Below, in pieces: positions 54,693 through 63,680 of a stretch of 64,000 bases of DNA. Source of the DNA: Puniceicoccaceae bacterium. Lineage in GTDB: Bacteria > Verrucomicrobiota > Verrucomicrobiia > Opitutales > Coraliomargaritaceae. Within the stretch, counting starts at the first letter, position 1. Every line of letters begins with the position of its first letter. The notes under the pieces were generated by a model. That model was not told the origin of the DNA, did no database searches, and saw only the letters and a program-made list of their open reading frames with translations. The position numbers were made by a program, and so were the translations under genes. The DNA lies in NCBI GenBank assembly GCA_018402305.1, contig JAGYJE010000015.1, forward strand, positions 1 to 64,000, written 5' to 3'.

Positions 54693-55544
54693 TCAGTCGA
54701 ATACGACGGTTTTGTTGTTGTAAACTAAAATACGGTTATCGAGGTGGAGCCGAATGGCTTGGGCAAAGACGGATTTTTCCAGATCGCGACCCTTGCGGAT
54801 CAGATCGGGGATGGCGTTGCGGTGATTGATACGCGTAACGTCCTGGTGAATAATGGGGCCTTCGTCAAGGTCGGCGGTGGCGTAGTGCGCGGTGGCGCCG
54901 ATGATTTTCACGCCGCGGCTATGTGCTTGGTGGTAGGGCTTGCCCCCGGCGAAGGCGGGGAGGAAGGAGTGGTGAATGTTGATCACGGGGCACCCGGCCT
55001 CCTTGAGAAAGCGGTCGGAGAGCACCTGCATGTAGCGGGCCATGACCACCAGCTTGGCGCCGCAGGAGCGGATGACCTCCAGTTGGGCGTCTTCGGCTTG
55101 TGCTTTGCTCGCCTTCGTCACCGGGATGTGGTGGAAGGGGAGGCCGTAGCGGGCGGCATCGTCGGCCAGGGTTTCGTGATTGGAAACCACACAGGCCAAG
55201 GAGCCCGCCATTTCCCCGGAGCGAAAACGCAGGATCGTATCGTGAAAGCAGTGGTCGATCTTCGAGACGAAGAGGGCCACCTTGGGCCGGTCGGTGGAGA
55301 GGGCGACGCTGACCGTCATCCCAAGCTCATCACTGGCAAACTGCTCAAAGGCGGCCGCCTCGCTTTCGATCTGGCCCGAGGGGATCCATTCCACGCGTTG
55401 AAAGAAAATGCCCGCCTCGGGATCCTCGTGCTGGTCGGCGTGCACGATATTACTCCCCCGCAAAAAGATCCAACTGGACACACGGGAAACCAGGCCCGGC
55501 TGGTCGGGACCGTGGATCAGTGCGATGATGCTGGGAGGTTTCAT
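54693..55544 (-). CDS. purU: Formyltetrahydrofolate deformylase
   Basis: A 283-residue enzyme with an N-terminal ACT domain (LIHGPDQPGLVSRVSSWIF) and a C-terminal formyltransferase-fold domain. The catalytic Asn, His and Asp are seen in INIHHSFLPAF and the ATAHYATADLDEGPI segments. It hydrolyses 10-formyl-THF to formate and THF, balancing one-carbon pools. The ATG at 55544 gives the standard N terminus (MKPPSIIALIHGPDQPG). It lies between lpxI and the TPR gene in a same-strand block. Confidence 0.93.
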   Translation of the reverse strand: MKPPSIIALIHGPDQPGLVSRVSSWIFLRGSNIVHADQHEDPEAGIFFQRVEWIPSGQIESEAAAFEQFASDELGMTVSVALSTDRPKVALFVSKIDHCFHDTILRFRSGEMAGSLACVVSNHETLADDAARYGLPFHHIPVTKASKAQAEDAQLEVIRSCGAKLVVMARYMQVLSDRFLKEAGCPVINIHHSFLPAFAGGKPYHQAHSRGVKIIGATAHYATADLDEGPIIHQDVTRINHRNAIPDLIRKGRDLEKSVFAQAIRLHLDNRILVYNNKTVVFD

Positions 55545-55603
55545 AAAAAAGTGTTGAGCATGGGCTCGACGTGCCCGTCTGCAATTCTTAAGTATTCTTG
55601 GGG

Positions 55604-56485
55604 TCAATCGGATTTAAAGCCAATCAGTTCGATCTTTCGTTTTGTGGCCAGCTTGAGGAGTTCGGCTTTGTTGAGCATGATCACCCGGCCTGCTTCCAGG
55701 ACGGCGGTCCGGATACCGGCGCGATGCATGACATCGAGGGTGCGTTCGCCGAATACAGGCACATCGAAGCGGTAGTCCTGCAGGCGTTTGACCGTTTTGA
55801 CGAAAATCAGGCCATCGGTTTTGAAGCTGCCCGCGCGTTCCAGCATGATGTCGGTGCCCTCATAGGCCTCGACCGCGAGCACGGTGCCTTTGCGCACGAC
55901 GGCACCCTGGCCGATGTCGAGTTCGGTGATGCCCTTGGCAATGCGGATGCCGTGTTCGACGTATTCGGGTCCAGCCTGTGGGCGTCCGGGGGTCATGGGG
56001 CCCTCGCTGGCCATTTGGTCGTCAAGAAAACTGCGGGCATCGAGCATCGCTATGTCGAGCGCTTCGATTTCTGCCGCAATCGCACCGAAGAGGGTCTCGG
56101 CATTCTTGATTTTCAAACGGTTGAGAAGAGCGAGCGCCTTGAGGTCGGGACGGAGCCCGTGGAAAAGCCGCTTAGGCGTGATCTGCCCGGCCATCACGGC
56201 GTAGCGGCAATTGTGCTTTTTAAGAGCCGCCAGTAACTTACCGAGCTGACCTACCTTGATTTCAGTCTGTGCTTCCGCCGGCAGGCTTTGCAGCAGCTCA
56301 GGGGCCGTCTCCCCTTTGAAGGAAACCAGTCTGAGCGGGAGGCCCGCCGCTTGAATGCGCTCCGCCATGAGCATCGGGTAGAGGCCCTGGCCGGCAATCA
56401 AACCGATCGGACCCGCGGTGAAATCCTCCGGTAAAAAGACGGATGCCACTCTGGGTGCGACGTCAGTCTCAGTCATTGTACTCAT
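55604..56485 (-). CDS. lpxI: LpxI-type UDP-2,3-diacylglucosamine pyrophosphatase
   Basis: A 293-residue DUF1009/LpxI protein, an alternative to LpxH for cleavage of UDP-2,3-diacylglucosamine in lipid A synthesis. The family motif VEAYEGTDIMLERAG with its essential Asp is present, as are GLIAGQGLYPMLMAER at the N terminus and AVMAGQITPKRLF. Its presence indicates that the organism makes lipid A. The start overlaps the end of the FecR-like gene by 17 bases. An alternative ATG is at 56476. Confidence 0.9.
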   Translation of the reverse strand: MSTMTETDVAPRVASVFLPEDFTAGPIGLIAGQGLYPMLMAERIQAAGLPLRLVSFKGETAPELLQSLPAEAQTEIKVGQLGKLLAALKKHNCRYAVMAGQITPKRLFHGLRPDLKALALLNRLKIKNAETLFGAIAAEIEALDIAMLDARSFLDDQMASEGPMTPGRPQAGPEYVEHGIRIAKGITELDIGQGAVVRKGTVLAVEAYEGTDIMLERAGSFKTDGLIFVKTVKRLQDYRFDVPVFGERTLDVMHRAGIRTAVLEAGRVIMLNKAELLKLATKRKIELIGFKSD

Positions 56486-57329
56486 AAGGACGGGGGCTCG
56501 TTTGTTTGAAGTATTCCGGACGAAGGACGAGGACGGGTTCGGGTGCCTGGCCGCTTGCGGCGTTGGCTTTGAAAAGGACTCGCCGGCTGGCGTGGGTCGT
56601 TGCACGGTGAAGTTGCACGGCTTCGGCTGAGAGGGCGTCGAGCGATCCGCGGTCGGCGATTTCCCGGCGACGCGCGCTTTGTTCGCTGATTCGTAATAGG
56701 GTCCCGGCGGAGACGAACTCCCGCGTCGATTCGTCGGGGTAGTCGTAGGTCAGATTACCCTCAATCACCGCGATGTGGAGTCCGGTTGAGTCGTTGCGAA
56801 GGAGCACTGTGCCACGGTGAACGCGCAGCGACCCGTAGGGCAGACGCACCCGTAAATCTGAAATAGGGGAAAGGCGCTGGCAGGACAGGGCGATTTCGCC
56901 GGATTTTAATTCCAGCATGAGCTTGGATTCGGAGGGCTCGTAGTCGAAGCCCGCTTTTTCCGGCCCAAAGGGTTTTTGCTGAAAATCGATAATTTGCAGC
57001 CGGGTGTTCGCGCCAATGCCAAGCGCCGTTCCGTTTGAAAAGGCGATAAAGGCGCCTGCATCTTTGGCGCTGTTCCAATGCAGTCCGCTCGGGCTGAACG
57101 GCAGGCGCGGCTGGATCGCACGTTTTTCACCAGAGGCATCTATCACCTCAACGCTCCCGTTCCAGCTCGTAACGAGCGCGTTGCCTTCGATTATGGCCTG
57201 CGCCGAAAGCCCCACCGGGAGAAAGACGCCAGCCGTCAGGAGACGCACGGCAAAACGGAACACCACTGCCATCCGCTTTAATTGGCGGTGTGGGTGCCGA
57301 TCGTGCCCTTGCATGCGAAAGCCACTCAT
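56469..57329 (-). CDS. Exported FecR-domain-like protein
   Basis: About 286 residues with a basic N region and signal peptide (VFRFAVRLLTAGVFLPVGLSAQA). The following beta-rich part has the pattern of a FecR domain: GSVEVIDASGEKRAIQP, LGIGANTRLQIIDF, GEIALSCQRLSP and LRVRLPYGSLRVHRGTV. FecR-like exported proteins of this kind are common in this phylum and are not tied to iron uptake here. The start at 57329 follows the leuS stop by six bases; a start at 57272 is equally possible. Confidence 0.7.
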   Translation of the reverse strand: MSGFRMQGHDRHPHRQLKRMAVVFRFAVRLLTAGVFLPVGLSAQAIIEGNALVTSWNGSVEVIDASGEKRAIQPRLPFSPSGLHWNSAKDAGAFIAFSNGTALGIGANTRLQIIDFQQKPFGPEKAGFDYEPSESKLMLELKSGEIALSCQRLSPISDLRVRLPYGSLRVHRGTVLLRNDSTGLHIAVIEGNLTYDYPDESTREFVSAGTLLRISEQSARRREIADRGSLDALSAEAVQLHRATTHASRRVLFKANAASGQAPEPVLVLRPEYFKQTSPRPYEYND

Positions 57330-57335
57330 TGAACT

Positions 57336-59915
57336 CTAGACGGCCACGATGTTGACGAGCTTACCCGGCACGTAGATCTCTTTTTTGATCTGCTTGCCTT
57401 CGATGAATGCCTGCACACGCTCGTTGGCCTTGGCGGCGGCGAGGGCTTCATCTTGGGTGAGGTCCGACGGCAGTTGCGCGTCGCCCCGGTATTTGCCGTT
57501 GACCTGAAAGATGATTTTCACACTGGCCTCAACCAGCTTGCTGGCATCGTATTCCGGCCATCCGCCGTCGACCACACTGCCCGCATGACCGAGGCGCTGC
57601 CAGAGCTCCTCGGCGAGGTGGGGGGCGAGTGGGGCGAGCAATCGAATGAAGTCCTCCACGGCAGCACGGGGCAGGGCCTCGGCCTTGGCCAGGTGGTTGA
57701 GGCAAATCATCATTTGAGAAATCGCCGTATTGAAACTGAGGCGCGCGTAGTCCTCAGTGACTTTTTTGATCGTGGCATGCAAGACACGCTCCGCCTCGGG
57801 ATCGAGGGCGTCGCTTTGCCCGATGCCAAACTGGGGCTCGCCGTCCTCGCCGACGATGAGGCGCCAGGCTTTGCGCAGGAAACGGGCGATCCCCTCGATG
57901 CCCTTCGTATTCCACGGCTTCATCGCTTCGAGTGGACCGAGGAACATGAGGTAGAGGCGCAGCGCATCGGCCCCGTAGCTTTCAATAATCGTTTCCGGGT
58001 TGACGACGTTGCCGCGGCTTTTGGACATCTTTTCGCCGTCCTCGCCGAGAATGATGCCCTGGTGAAAGAGCTTTTTAAAAGGCTCGGGATCGCTCACGAC
58101 GCCTAAGTCATACAACACATGATGCCAGAAGCGGGCATAGAGCAGATGCAGCACGGCGTGCTCCGCGCCGCCGATGTAAAGATCCGGCATGCCCCAATAC
58201 GCTTCTTTCGCGGGGTCGATCAAGGCCGCCGGATTCCGGGGATCGATATAGCGCAGGTAATACCAGCAGGATCCCGCCCACTGCGGCATCGTATTGGTTT
58301 CGCGAATACCGGGAATCCACCCGTCTTTGGACTCGGGAGCCGTCGCACCGGTCTTCGGATCGATATAAACGTGGAGCCAATTGCCTGCCTTGGAGAGCGG
58401 GCTCTGCCCGTCGGGTGACGGTGTGTAGCTCTCGACCTCGGGCAGCACCAGCGGCAGCTCGGCATCGGATAAACGGATCGCGTAGCGCAGCTCGCCCTCG
58501 ACCACGCAGGTGACGGGCCGTTCGACCGATTTCAAGGAATCGTCGACTTTGGCGTAGTCGGCCTCGCTGACCCAAAGGATGGGAAAGGGCTCGCCCCAGT
58601 AGCGCTGCCGGGAAAAAAGCCAGTCCCGCAGTTTGAAGTTGGTCGTGGCGCGCCCGCGATCCTCGGCGGCGAGTTGCTCGATCACGGCTGCTTTGGCGGA
58701 CTCGGAGTCGAGCCCACTCAAAGACCCTGAGTGCACCAGCTTGCCCGGTCCCGTGTAGGCTTCGAGCAGAGCGCCGTCGGCGTCCTTCCCGGCCTCGCCA
58801 GCATCGTCAATGACCTGAAGAATTTCCAAATTGAAGGTCTTGGCGAATTCGAAGTCGCGCAGGTCGTGGGCCGGGACAGCCATGATGGCGCCCGTTCCGT
58901 AGCTCATCAGCACGTAGTCGGCCACCCAGATTTGAATGCGCTGGTTGTTGACCGGATTGATGGCGTAGGCACCGGACCACACGCCGGTCTTTTCCTTGGA
59001 CAGTTCGGCGCGCTCCAGGTCGGACTTGCTCTTTGCCTTGTCCACATAGGCCGCGACCGACGCGTGCTGCTCCGGAGTGGTGATCGTGGCCACCAGCGGA
59101 TGCTCCGGGGCGACGACCATATAAGTCGCTCCGTGAAGAGTATCGGGACGCGTCGTGAAAACGGTGATCGCCGCGTCGTGCCCGTCCACGTCAAAACGGA
59201 CCTCGGCGCCCTCGGAGCGGCCGATCCAGTTCTCCTGCAAACGCTTGGTCGAGTCCGGCCAGTCGAGATCCTTCAAACCGGCGATGAGGCGCTCCGCATA
59301 TTCCGTGATACGCAAAACCCATTGCCGGATCGGGCGTCGCTCCACCGGGTAGTTTCCACGCTCCGAGCGCGGGCCTTCCGGGGTGGTCAGGACCTCTTCG
59401 TTGGCCAGAACGGTGCCCAGATCGGGGCAGAACCAGACGGGTTTCTCATCAACATAGGCGAGCCCCTTTTTGAACAGCTGCATGAATATCCATTGTGTCC
59501 ACTTAAAGTAGCCGGGGTCGGTGGTGTTGACTTCGCGATCCCAGTCGTAAGTAAAACCGAGCTGCGTTAATTGCTTGGTGAAGTTGGCTACGTTTTGCTT
59601 CGTCGTGATGGACGGGTGCGTGCCGGTCTTGATGGCATATTGCTCCGTGGGCAGACCGAAGGCATCCCAACCCATGGGGTGGAGCACGTTGTAGCCCTGG
59701 GCCTTTTTGAAGCGCTTCAGGGCGTCACTCGCCGTGTAGCCTTCCGGGTGGCCGATGTGCAGGCCGGCCCCCGAGGGGTAGGGGAACATGTCGAGGACAT
59801 AAAAAGTCGGTGCCTCCGCGAAGTCTTTCGCCGCGAAGGTATTGTTCTCAGCCCAGTAAGCCTGCCACTTCGGCTCGATGCTGGAAAAGTCGTAGTTGTG
59901 ATTGGAGGTCGCCAT
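57336..59915 (-). CDS. leuS: Leucyl-tRNA synthetase
   Basis: An 859-residue class I synthetase. The HIGH motif is in [16 protein letters not shown] and the KMSKS loop reads [13 protein letters not shown]. The editing (CP1) domain has the [21 protein letters not shown] signature. The zinc-domain region and [13 protein letters not shown] also fit. Length and layout are standard for bacterial LeuS. It is the first gene of a tight block with FecR-like, lpxI, purU and the TPR gene. Confidence 0.96.
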   Translation of the reverse strand: MATSNHNYDFSSIEPKWQAYWAENNTFAAKDFAEAPTFYVLDMFPYPSGAGLHIGHPEGYTASDALKRFKKAQGYNVLHPMGWDAFGLPTEQYAIKTGTHPSITTKQNVANFTKQLTQLGFTYDWDREVNTTDPGYFKWTQWIFMQLFKKGLAYVDEKPVWFCPDLGTVLANEEVLTTPEGPRSERGNYPVERRPIRQWVLRITEYAERLIAGLKDLDWPDSTKRLQENWIGRSEGAEVRFDVDGHDAAITVFTTRPDTLHGATYMVVAPEHPLVATITTPEQHASVAAYVDKAKSKSDLERAELSKEKTGVWSGAYAINPVNNQRIQIWVADYVLMSYGTGAIMAVPAHDLRDFEFAKTFNLEILQVIDDAGEAGKDADGALLEAYTGPGKLVHSGSLSGLDSESAKAAVIEQLAAEDRGRATTNFKLRDWLFSRQRYWGEPFPILWVSEADYAKVDDSLKSVERPVTCVVEGELRYAIRLSDAELPLVLPEVESYTPSPDGQSPLSKAGNWLHVYIDPKTGATAPESKDGWIPGIRETNTMPQWAGSCWYYLRYIDPRNPAALIDPAKEAYWGMPDLYIGGAEHAVLHLLYARFWHHVLYDLGVVSDPEPFKKLFHQGIILGEDGEKMSKSRGNVVNPETIIESYGADALRLYLMFLGPLEAMKPWNTKGIEGIARFLRKAWRLIVGEDGEPQFGIGQSDALDPEAERVLHATIKKVTEDYARLSFNTAISQMMICLNHLAKAEALPRAAVEDFIRLLAPLAPHLAEELWQRLGHAGSVVDGGWPEYDASKLVEASVKIIFQVNGKYRGDAQLPSDLTQDEALAAAKANERVQAFIEGKQIKKEIYVPGKLVNIVAV

Positions 59916-60214
59916 GTTTCAGAAACCGGCGGATTTAGAGGACTCGCCGCTGCCGCGTCAACGCCGTATGCACCCTCGTTGAGAGGTGAAACCTGCGACC
60001 TGCCTGTCCAGCATAGCTCGAAGAGCGACGCTGGAAAACCTAGAGTGGCGTCCGCGCTCGCGCGGGCTATCTGAATTGAGCGAGCGCGAGATCCAGCGAC
60101 GCTTGGTGGCGTCCGCGCTCGCGCGGGCTATCTGCGGCGTCAACCGGAGCGGGGCCCAAGCACCTTGGGGGAGACTCAATTGACATTTTTCGATCAAGCG
60201 CCAAGCTCTCAATC
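59916..60214. repeat. leuS upstream gap with two family B hairpins
   Basis: GTGGCGTCCGCGCTCGCGC then GGGCTATCTG is repeated at about 60042-60072 and 60108-60137, both in the same direction, with an intervening GAGCGAGCGCGAGATCC. Unlike the arrays they lack the AGCTTGCT partner. The rest should contain the divergent promoters of leuS and the DUF4136 gene. Confidence 0.75.
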
Positions 60215-60781
60215 ATGCGCAATCTTTTCAAAACACTGCCCCTTTGCGTTTTGCTCAGTTTTTTTGCAGCCTGTGCCACAACACAACCGCATTCAGAGTT
60301 CGTCAAAACGGTCAATTTCAGCTCGCTCAATACCTTTAGTTACAAGCACACCATGGTCACCGGCATGGAGTTTCGGGATTCGGAAAAGCGGCTGCTGGAG
60401 TCGCTCTCCGAGGCGACCATTTCGAGTGGGTTGCAGGCCCTGGGCTTTGAGGCCGCTGTGGAGCCGGCCGAGGCTGATTTTTTTGCCGTCGTGAAGTGGA
60501 AAAAAGCGGTTAGCGCCAGCGTCAACCCCTTTCAGCACATCGATCCCTACCAGGAGCTCATGGACCGCCGCGAGCAGGCCACGCAGTTTGCCTCACGCAT
60601 CCACCTCACCCTGGAAATCTACGAGACGGAGTCGGGCAATCTTTTCTGGCGTAAGGACCTGCCCAATAGTTTCGACGCCCTGCAGCTTACCGAGGAGCGC
60701 GTGACACAGTCCCTGATGCGTGCCATGGCCAACTTCCCGGAGCATATTAAAAAAGACCCAAACCTGCCGAGCATCGAGTAA
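60215..60781 (+). CDS. DUF4136 lipoprotein
   Basis: A 188-residue lipoprotein with a signal peptide and lipobox (LLSFFAACATT). The mature part shows the DUF4136 pattern: FSSLNTFSYKH, a conserved ISSGLQALGFE helix, ADFFAVVKWK and a final LFWRKDLPNSFDALQLTEER. The family is probably located in the outer membrane and has no established role. The downstream MazG-type gene begins 38 bases later. Confidence 0.82.
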   Translation: MRNLFKTLPLCVLLSFFAACATTQPHSEFVKTVNFSSLNTFSYKHTMVTGMEFRDSEKRLLESLSEATISSGLQALGFEAAVEPAEADFFAVVKWKKAVSASVNPFQHIDPYQELMDRREQATQFASRIHLTLEIYETESGNLFWRKDLPNSFDALQLTEERVTQSLMRAMANFPEHIKKDPNLPSIE

Positions 60782-60819
60782 GCTTGTTGTTTTTCAAAAT
60801 CCGCTTCAGGGTTTCGTTT

Positions 60820-61185
60820 ATGAATGATGCTGAAACGCCCCTCGTAAAAATTAAAAAGCAGGTGCTGGCTTTTGCCCGCGAGCGGGATTGGGAGCAGTTC
60901 CACTCGCCGAAGAACCTGTCGATGGCCATTGCCACGGAGGCCTCGGAACTGATGGAGCATTTTCTCTGGCAAAGCCCGGAGGCTTCGCGCGAGCAGATGG
61001 ATACGGAAAAGCTCCGGAGTCAGGTGGCCGAAGAACTGGCGGATGTCTTCATCTTTGCCATCGAGTTTGCCAATATCACCGGAATGGACATCGCCTCGAT
61101 CATCGAGGCGAAGATGCAACGAAACGCCGAAAAGTATCCGGTCGAGAAGGCGAGGGGGCGGAGCACAAAATACACCGAGCTTTGA
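60820..61185 (+). CDS. MazG-like nucleotide pyrophosphohydrolase
   Basis: A 121-residue all-alpha NTP pyrophosphohydrolase of the iMazG/RS21-C6 type. The metal-binding motif has EASELMEHFLW (ExxxxE-like) and ELADVFIFAI (ExxD). FARERDWEQFHSPKNLSMAI is the typical N-terminal helix pair. Such enzymes hydrolyse non-canonical dNTPs such as modified dCTP. The ATG at 60820 gives the standard N terminus. The 3' 265 bases of the region (60940-61204) are copied at 62893-63157. Confidence 0.88.
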   Translation: MNDAETPLVKIKKQVLAFARERDWEQFHSPKNLSMAIATEASELMEHFLWQSPEASREQMDTEKLRSQVAEELADVFIFAIEFANITGMDIASIIEAKMQRNAEKYPVEKARGRSTKYTEL

Positions 61186-61200
61186 TTAGAAAGTCGCTCG

Positions 61201-61374
61201 ATGCTGGCGTGTATGGCGTATGTGAACCTAAATTCGGTGCGTGCGCAACTGGCAACAAGCCAGGAGGATAATGAGTTCACGAGGGTCTATGATTGCTTAA
61301 TGGCAGAACGCGCAAAGCAGCGCCTGGAGGTTGCTGCTAAGGTGGTGAATCCAACCCCTCGCCTTCTCGAATAG
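61201..61374 (+). pseudogene. C-terminal remnant of a long Y1-type transposase
   Basis: The frame reads MLACMAYVNLNSVRAQLATS, QEDNEFTRVYDCL and ends RLLE-stop at 61374. The MAYVxLNxVRAxLA motif, followed by EDxEFT, is the C-terminal signature of a long IS200/Y1-like transposase group. Nothing of the catalytic domain remains. It lies directly after the first copy of the 265-bp duplication. A GGGTGTCCTAATTTC tract at 61474 may belong to the same element. Confidence 0.6.
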
Positions 61375-61586
61375 AAAGTCGCCGTGCTTCTCTCCGGTAA
61401 TTCTTTGGCGGTAGGTGTAAAATGGCCGTGCATTTTTCAATAAGCCTGAGGTGATGTACGGGGTAAAAAAATATGGGTGTCCTAATTTCTTCTCTAATTT
61501 CTCTCCTTAATTGTTCACCTTACGCCTGGAATGAAAGGGCATTTTTTCTCTCGTCATACCAATATAAACCTGTAATAAATCTTTTC
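61375..61586. other. AT-rich leader of the AAA ATPase gene
   Basis: No gene is visible. The tract contains TTCTTCTCTAATTTCTC type runs at 61485-61510 and a possible element end (ATGGGTGTCCTAATTTC at 61473). The composition differs from flanking genes and suggests acquired DNA. Confidence 0.4.
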
Positions 61587-62843
61587 ATGAAAGAAGATTT
61601 ACAGGTAAAAAGATGGATGGCGCAGCGATTACCTGCTTTGGCAGAGCGGGGCTTGGTTTTGTTGACCGGGGCGCGTCAGACCGGAAAGACGACCCTGGTG
61701 CGTGCTCTGTATCAGGAACTGCCGTATTACAATTTGGACGCGGTTGAGTATCGTGAGCAGTTAAGCCGTGTGAGTTCGTTTGCCTGGGCGGAAACGGTGG
61801 GGGCAGCGGTCTTGGATGAGGTGCAAAAAGAACCGAACCTCCTGGATAAGGTGAAGTTTGCCTATGATGCGGGCGACTTGGATTTTTCCGCACTGTTGGG
61901 CTCGGCTCAAATTCTTTTGCTGAAACGCGTCAAGGAGACCTTGGCGGGGCGGGTCTTCGTCTTTGAGCTGTTTCCCTTGATGTTGTCGGAGTTGGGCGCG
62001 GGTCAGTCGGCTCTGAAGACGCCTCTTCTCGGGCGGCTGTTGGCAGGGGCGGATCCATTGGAAGTGCTGCGGCATGAGTCCCCGGTGTTAGTGGGGCGTG
62101 GGGAGGATGCCATCCGACGTGCCGAGCAACATCTCTTGGAGTGGGGGGGGATGCCGGGCTTGCTCCCACTGGGCACGGAGCGTCGGCGGCAATGGATGCG
62201 GTCGTATGAATCCACCTACCTGGAGCGTGACCTGGGGGATCTGGCTCGCTTGGATGATTTGAAGCCCTTTCGGCGTTTCCAAAAACTGGCGGCGCTGCGC
62301 TCCGGCCAGATGCTCTCCTTTTCCGAATTGGCGAGGGATGCAGGTGTGGCGGTTGAGACAGCGCGCCGCTACCTTGAGTATCTGCGCCTGTCCTATCAGG
62401 CGTTCTTGTTGCAACCCTTTTCAGAGAATGTCACCAGCCAGGTGGTGAAGACGCCTAAAATTTACTGGGCGGATTGCGGCTTGTTACGCTCCTTAGCGGG
62501 CCGCGAAGCGGATGCTCCGGTGGACGGCCACTTTTTTGAGAGCTACTGTGCAGCCGAACTAATGAAGTATTTGAGGAGCTTTCAGCTCAATGCACAGCTC
62601 TTTTATTACCGCACCCGCTCGGGCCTGGAGATTGACTTTTTGTTGCAGACCTCCCGAGGGATTCTAGGTCTTGAGGTGAAAGGGCGGGAGTCGGTCGTCG
62701 GCTCGGACCTCCGTTCGATGAAACGGGTTGCGGCTGAGCTGGGAGGACGCTGGCTTGGCGGATTGGTGCTCTATCGCGGGCGGGAACTCTATGAGGTCGA
62801 GCCCGGCTTTTGGGCGGTGCCCACTTACCGGTTTTTTGCTTAA
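61587..62843 (+). CDS. AAA ATPase with DUF4143 domain
   Basis: A 418-residue ATP-binding protein. Walker A is LLTGARQTGKTTLVRAL near residue 26, and Walker B is GAAVLDEVQKEP. GGMPGLLPLG and the LERDLGDLARLDDLKPFRRF segment lead into the C-terminal DUF4143 domain, with a terminal nuclease-like EIDFLLQTSRGILGLEVKG motif. The last has the D...ExK spacing of PD-(D/E)xK-type nucleases. These proteins occur singly in many genomes, often as horizontally acquired genes, and have no agreed function. Here it lies between the two copies of the mazG duplication. Confidence 0.85.
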   Translation: MKEDLQVKRWMAQRLPALAERGLVLLTGARQTGKTTLVRALYQELPYYNLDAVEYREQLSRVSSFAWAETVGAAVLDEVQKEPNLLDKVKFAYDAGDLDFSALLGSAQILLLKRVKETLAGRVFVFELFPLMLSELGAGQSALKTPLLGRLLAGADPLEVLRHESPVLVGRGEDAIRRAEQHLLEWGGMPGLLPLGTERRRQWMRSYESTYLERDLGDLARLDDLKPFRRFQKLAALRSGQMLSFSELARDAGVAVETARRYLEYLRLSYQAFLLQPFSENVTSQVVKTPKIYWADCGLLRSLAGREADAPVDGHFFESYCAAELMKYLRSFQLNAQLFYYRTRSGLEIDFLLQTSRGILGLEVKGRESVVGSDLRSMKRVAAELGGRWLGGLVLYRGRELYEVEPGFWAVPTYRFFA

Positions 62844-62892
62844 AAGCAGGGGTGCGAGGTTTCAAAGTGAACCCGCCCCTGAATGGCATTGA

Positions 62893-63157
62893 GCCTCGGA
62901 GCTGATGGAGCATTTTCTCTGGCAAAGCCCGGAGGCTTCGCGCGAGCAGATGGATACGGAAAAGCTCCGGAGTCAGGTGGCCGAAGAACTGGCGGATGTC
63001 TTCATCTTTGCCATCGGGTTTGCCAATATCACCGGAATGGACATCGCCTCGATCATCGAGGCGAAGATGCAACGAAACGCCGAAAAGTATCCGGTCGAGA
63101 AGGCGAGGGGGCGGCGCACAAAATACACCGAGCTTTGATTAGAAAGTGGCTCGATGC
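62893..63157 (+). pseudogene. Duplicated 3' part of the MazG-like gene
   Basis: This 265-bp block is nearly identical to 60940-61204, with about four differences, including one that changes IEF to IGF and one Ser to Arg. It encodes residues from ELMEHFLWQSPEA to the stop at 63138. There is no start, N-terminal helix or first metal ligand region, so it is not a functional enzyme. The duplication brackets the transposase remnant and AAA ATPase gene. Confidence 0.88.
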
Positions 63158-63292
63158 GGTCCGCGACGATGGAGGCGGCCATTTGGCTGAACCGGTTCGA
63201 ATCGCAGTAGCGGCTGGACAGGAGAACGGGGCTCGCTTCGTTAATCTGAGAATCGAGAGAACAGGTCGCATGAATTCAGAGAATTGTGGATC
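63158..63292. other. Short gap after the duplicated block
   Basis: No credible gene or hairpin is visible. The frame that continues the duplicated block is not conserved in appearance. Confidence 0.3.
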
Positions 63293-63589
63293 CTAGTTCC
63301 CGAGGTTTTGGTTGCGGGCCTTCCGCCAGCTTTCGCGGTGTTTGCGAATCCAATCGAGGAGGGCGCGCTCGAAACCGATGTCTTTGCCCTGCTTCTCGGA
63401 TTCGATCCACTTGTGCCGGAGAATTTCCTCACGCTCGGCAAGGAATTCCTGATAGAGGGTGGACCGCTGGGCGAAACCCTGATCGCTAGCGGTGGTGCTG
63501 GCAGAGGCAGGTGAAGCAGGTGAAGCAGGTGAAGCAGGTGAGGCAGGTGAAGCAGGCATAGCACGCATGGCTTTTTTCTCCTCGTTCAT
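63293..63589 (-). CDS. Small hypothetical protein with an N-terminal PAS tripeptide repeat
   Basis: A 98-residue protein. The first part contains (P-A-S) repeated five or six times, encoded by a 9-bp tandem repeat (GCAGGTGAA on the plus strand at about 63508-63555). The second part is well conserved in appearance: LYQEFLAEREEILRHKWIES, then EKQGKDIGFERALLDWIRKH. I recall similar HKWxESExxGxDxGFExAxxDW proteins in other bacteria but know no function. The ATG at 63589 is chosen; the repeat may be a flexible linker that varies in length by slippage. Confidence 0.65.
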   Translation of the reverse strand: MNEEKKAMRAMPASPASPASPASPASPASASTTASDQGFAQRSTLYQEFLAEREEILRHKWIESEKQGKDIGFERALLDWIRKHRESWRKARNQNLGN

Positions 63590-63680
63590 ACTAGAACCTA
63601 ATGGAAACACAGAGTGTCATAAGCATAAAAGTGTGTAGTCCGCTTCAAAAAGTTTGGCTAGTGAAAAATGACCCAGAGTT
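63590..63680. other. Gap before mrp
   Basis: AT-rich, about 90 bases, between two genes on the same strand. It probably holds the promoter of the PAS-repeat gene. No clear terminator of mrp is visible. Confidence 0.3.
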
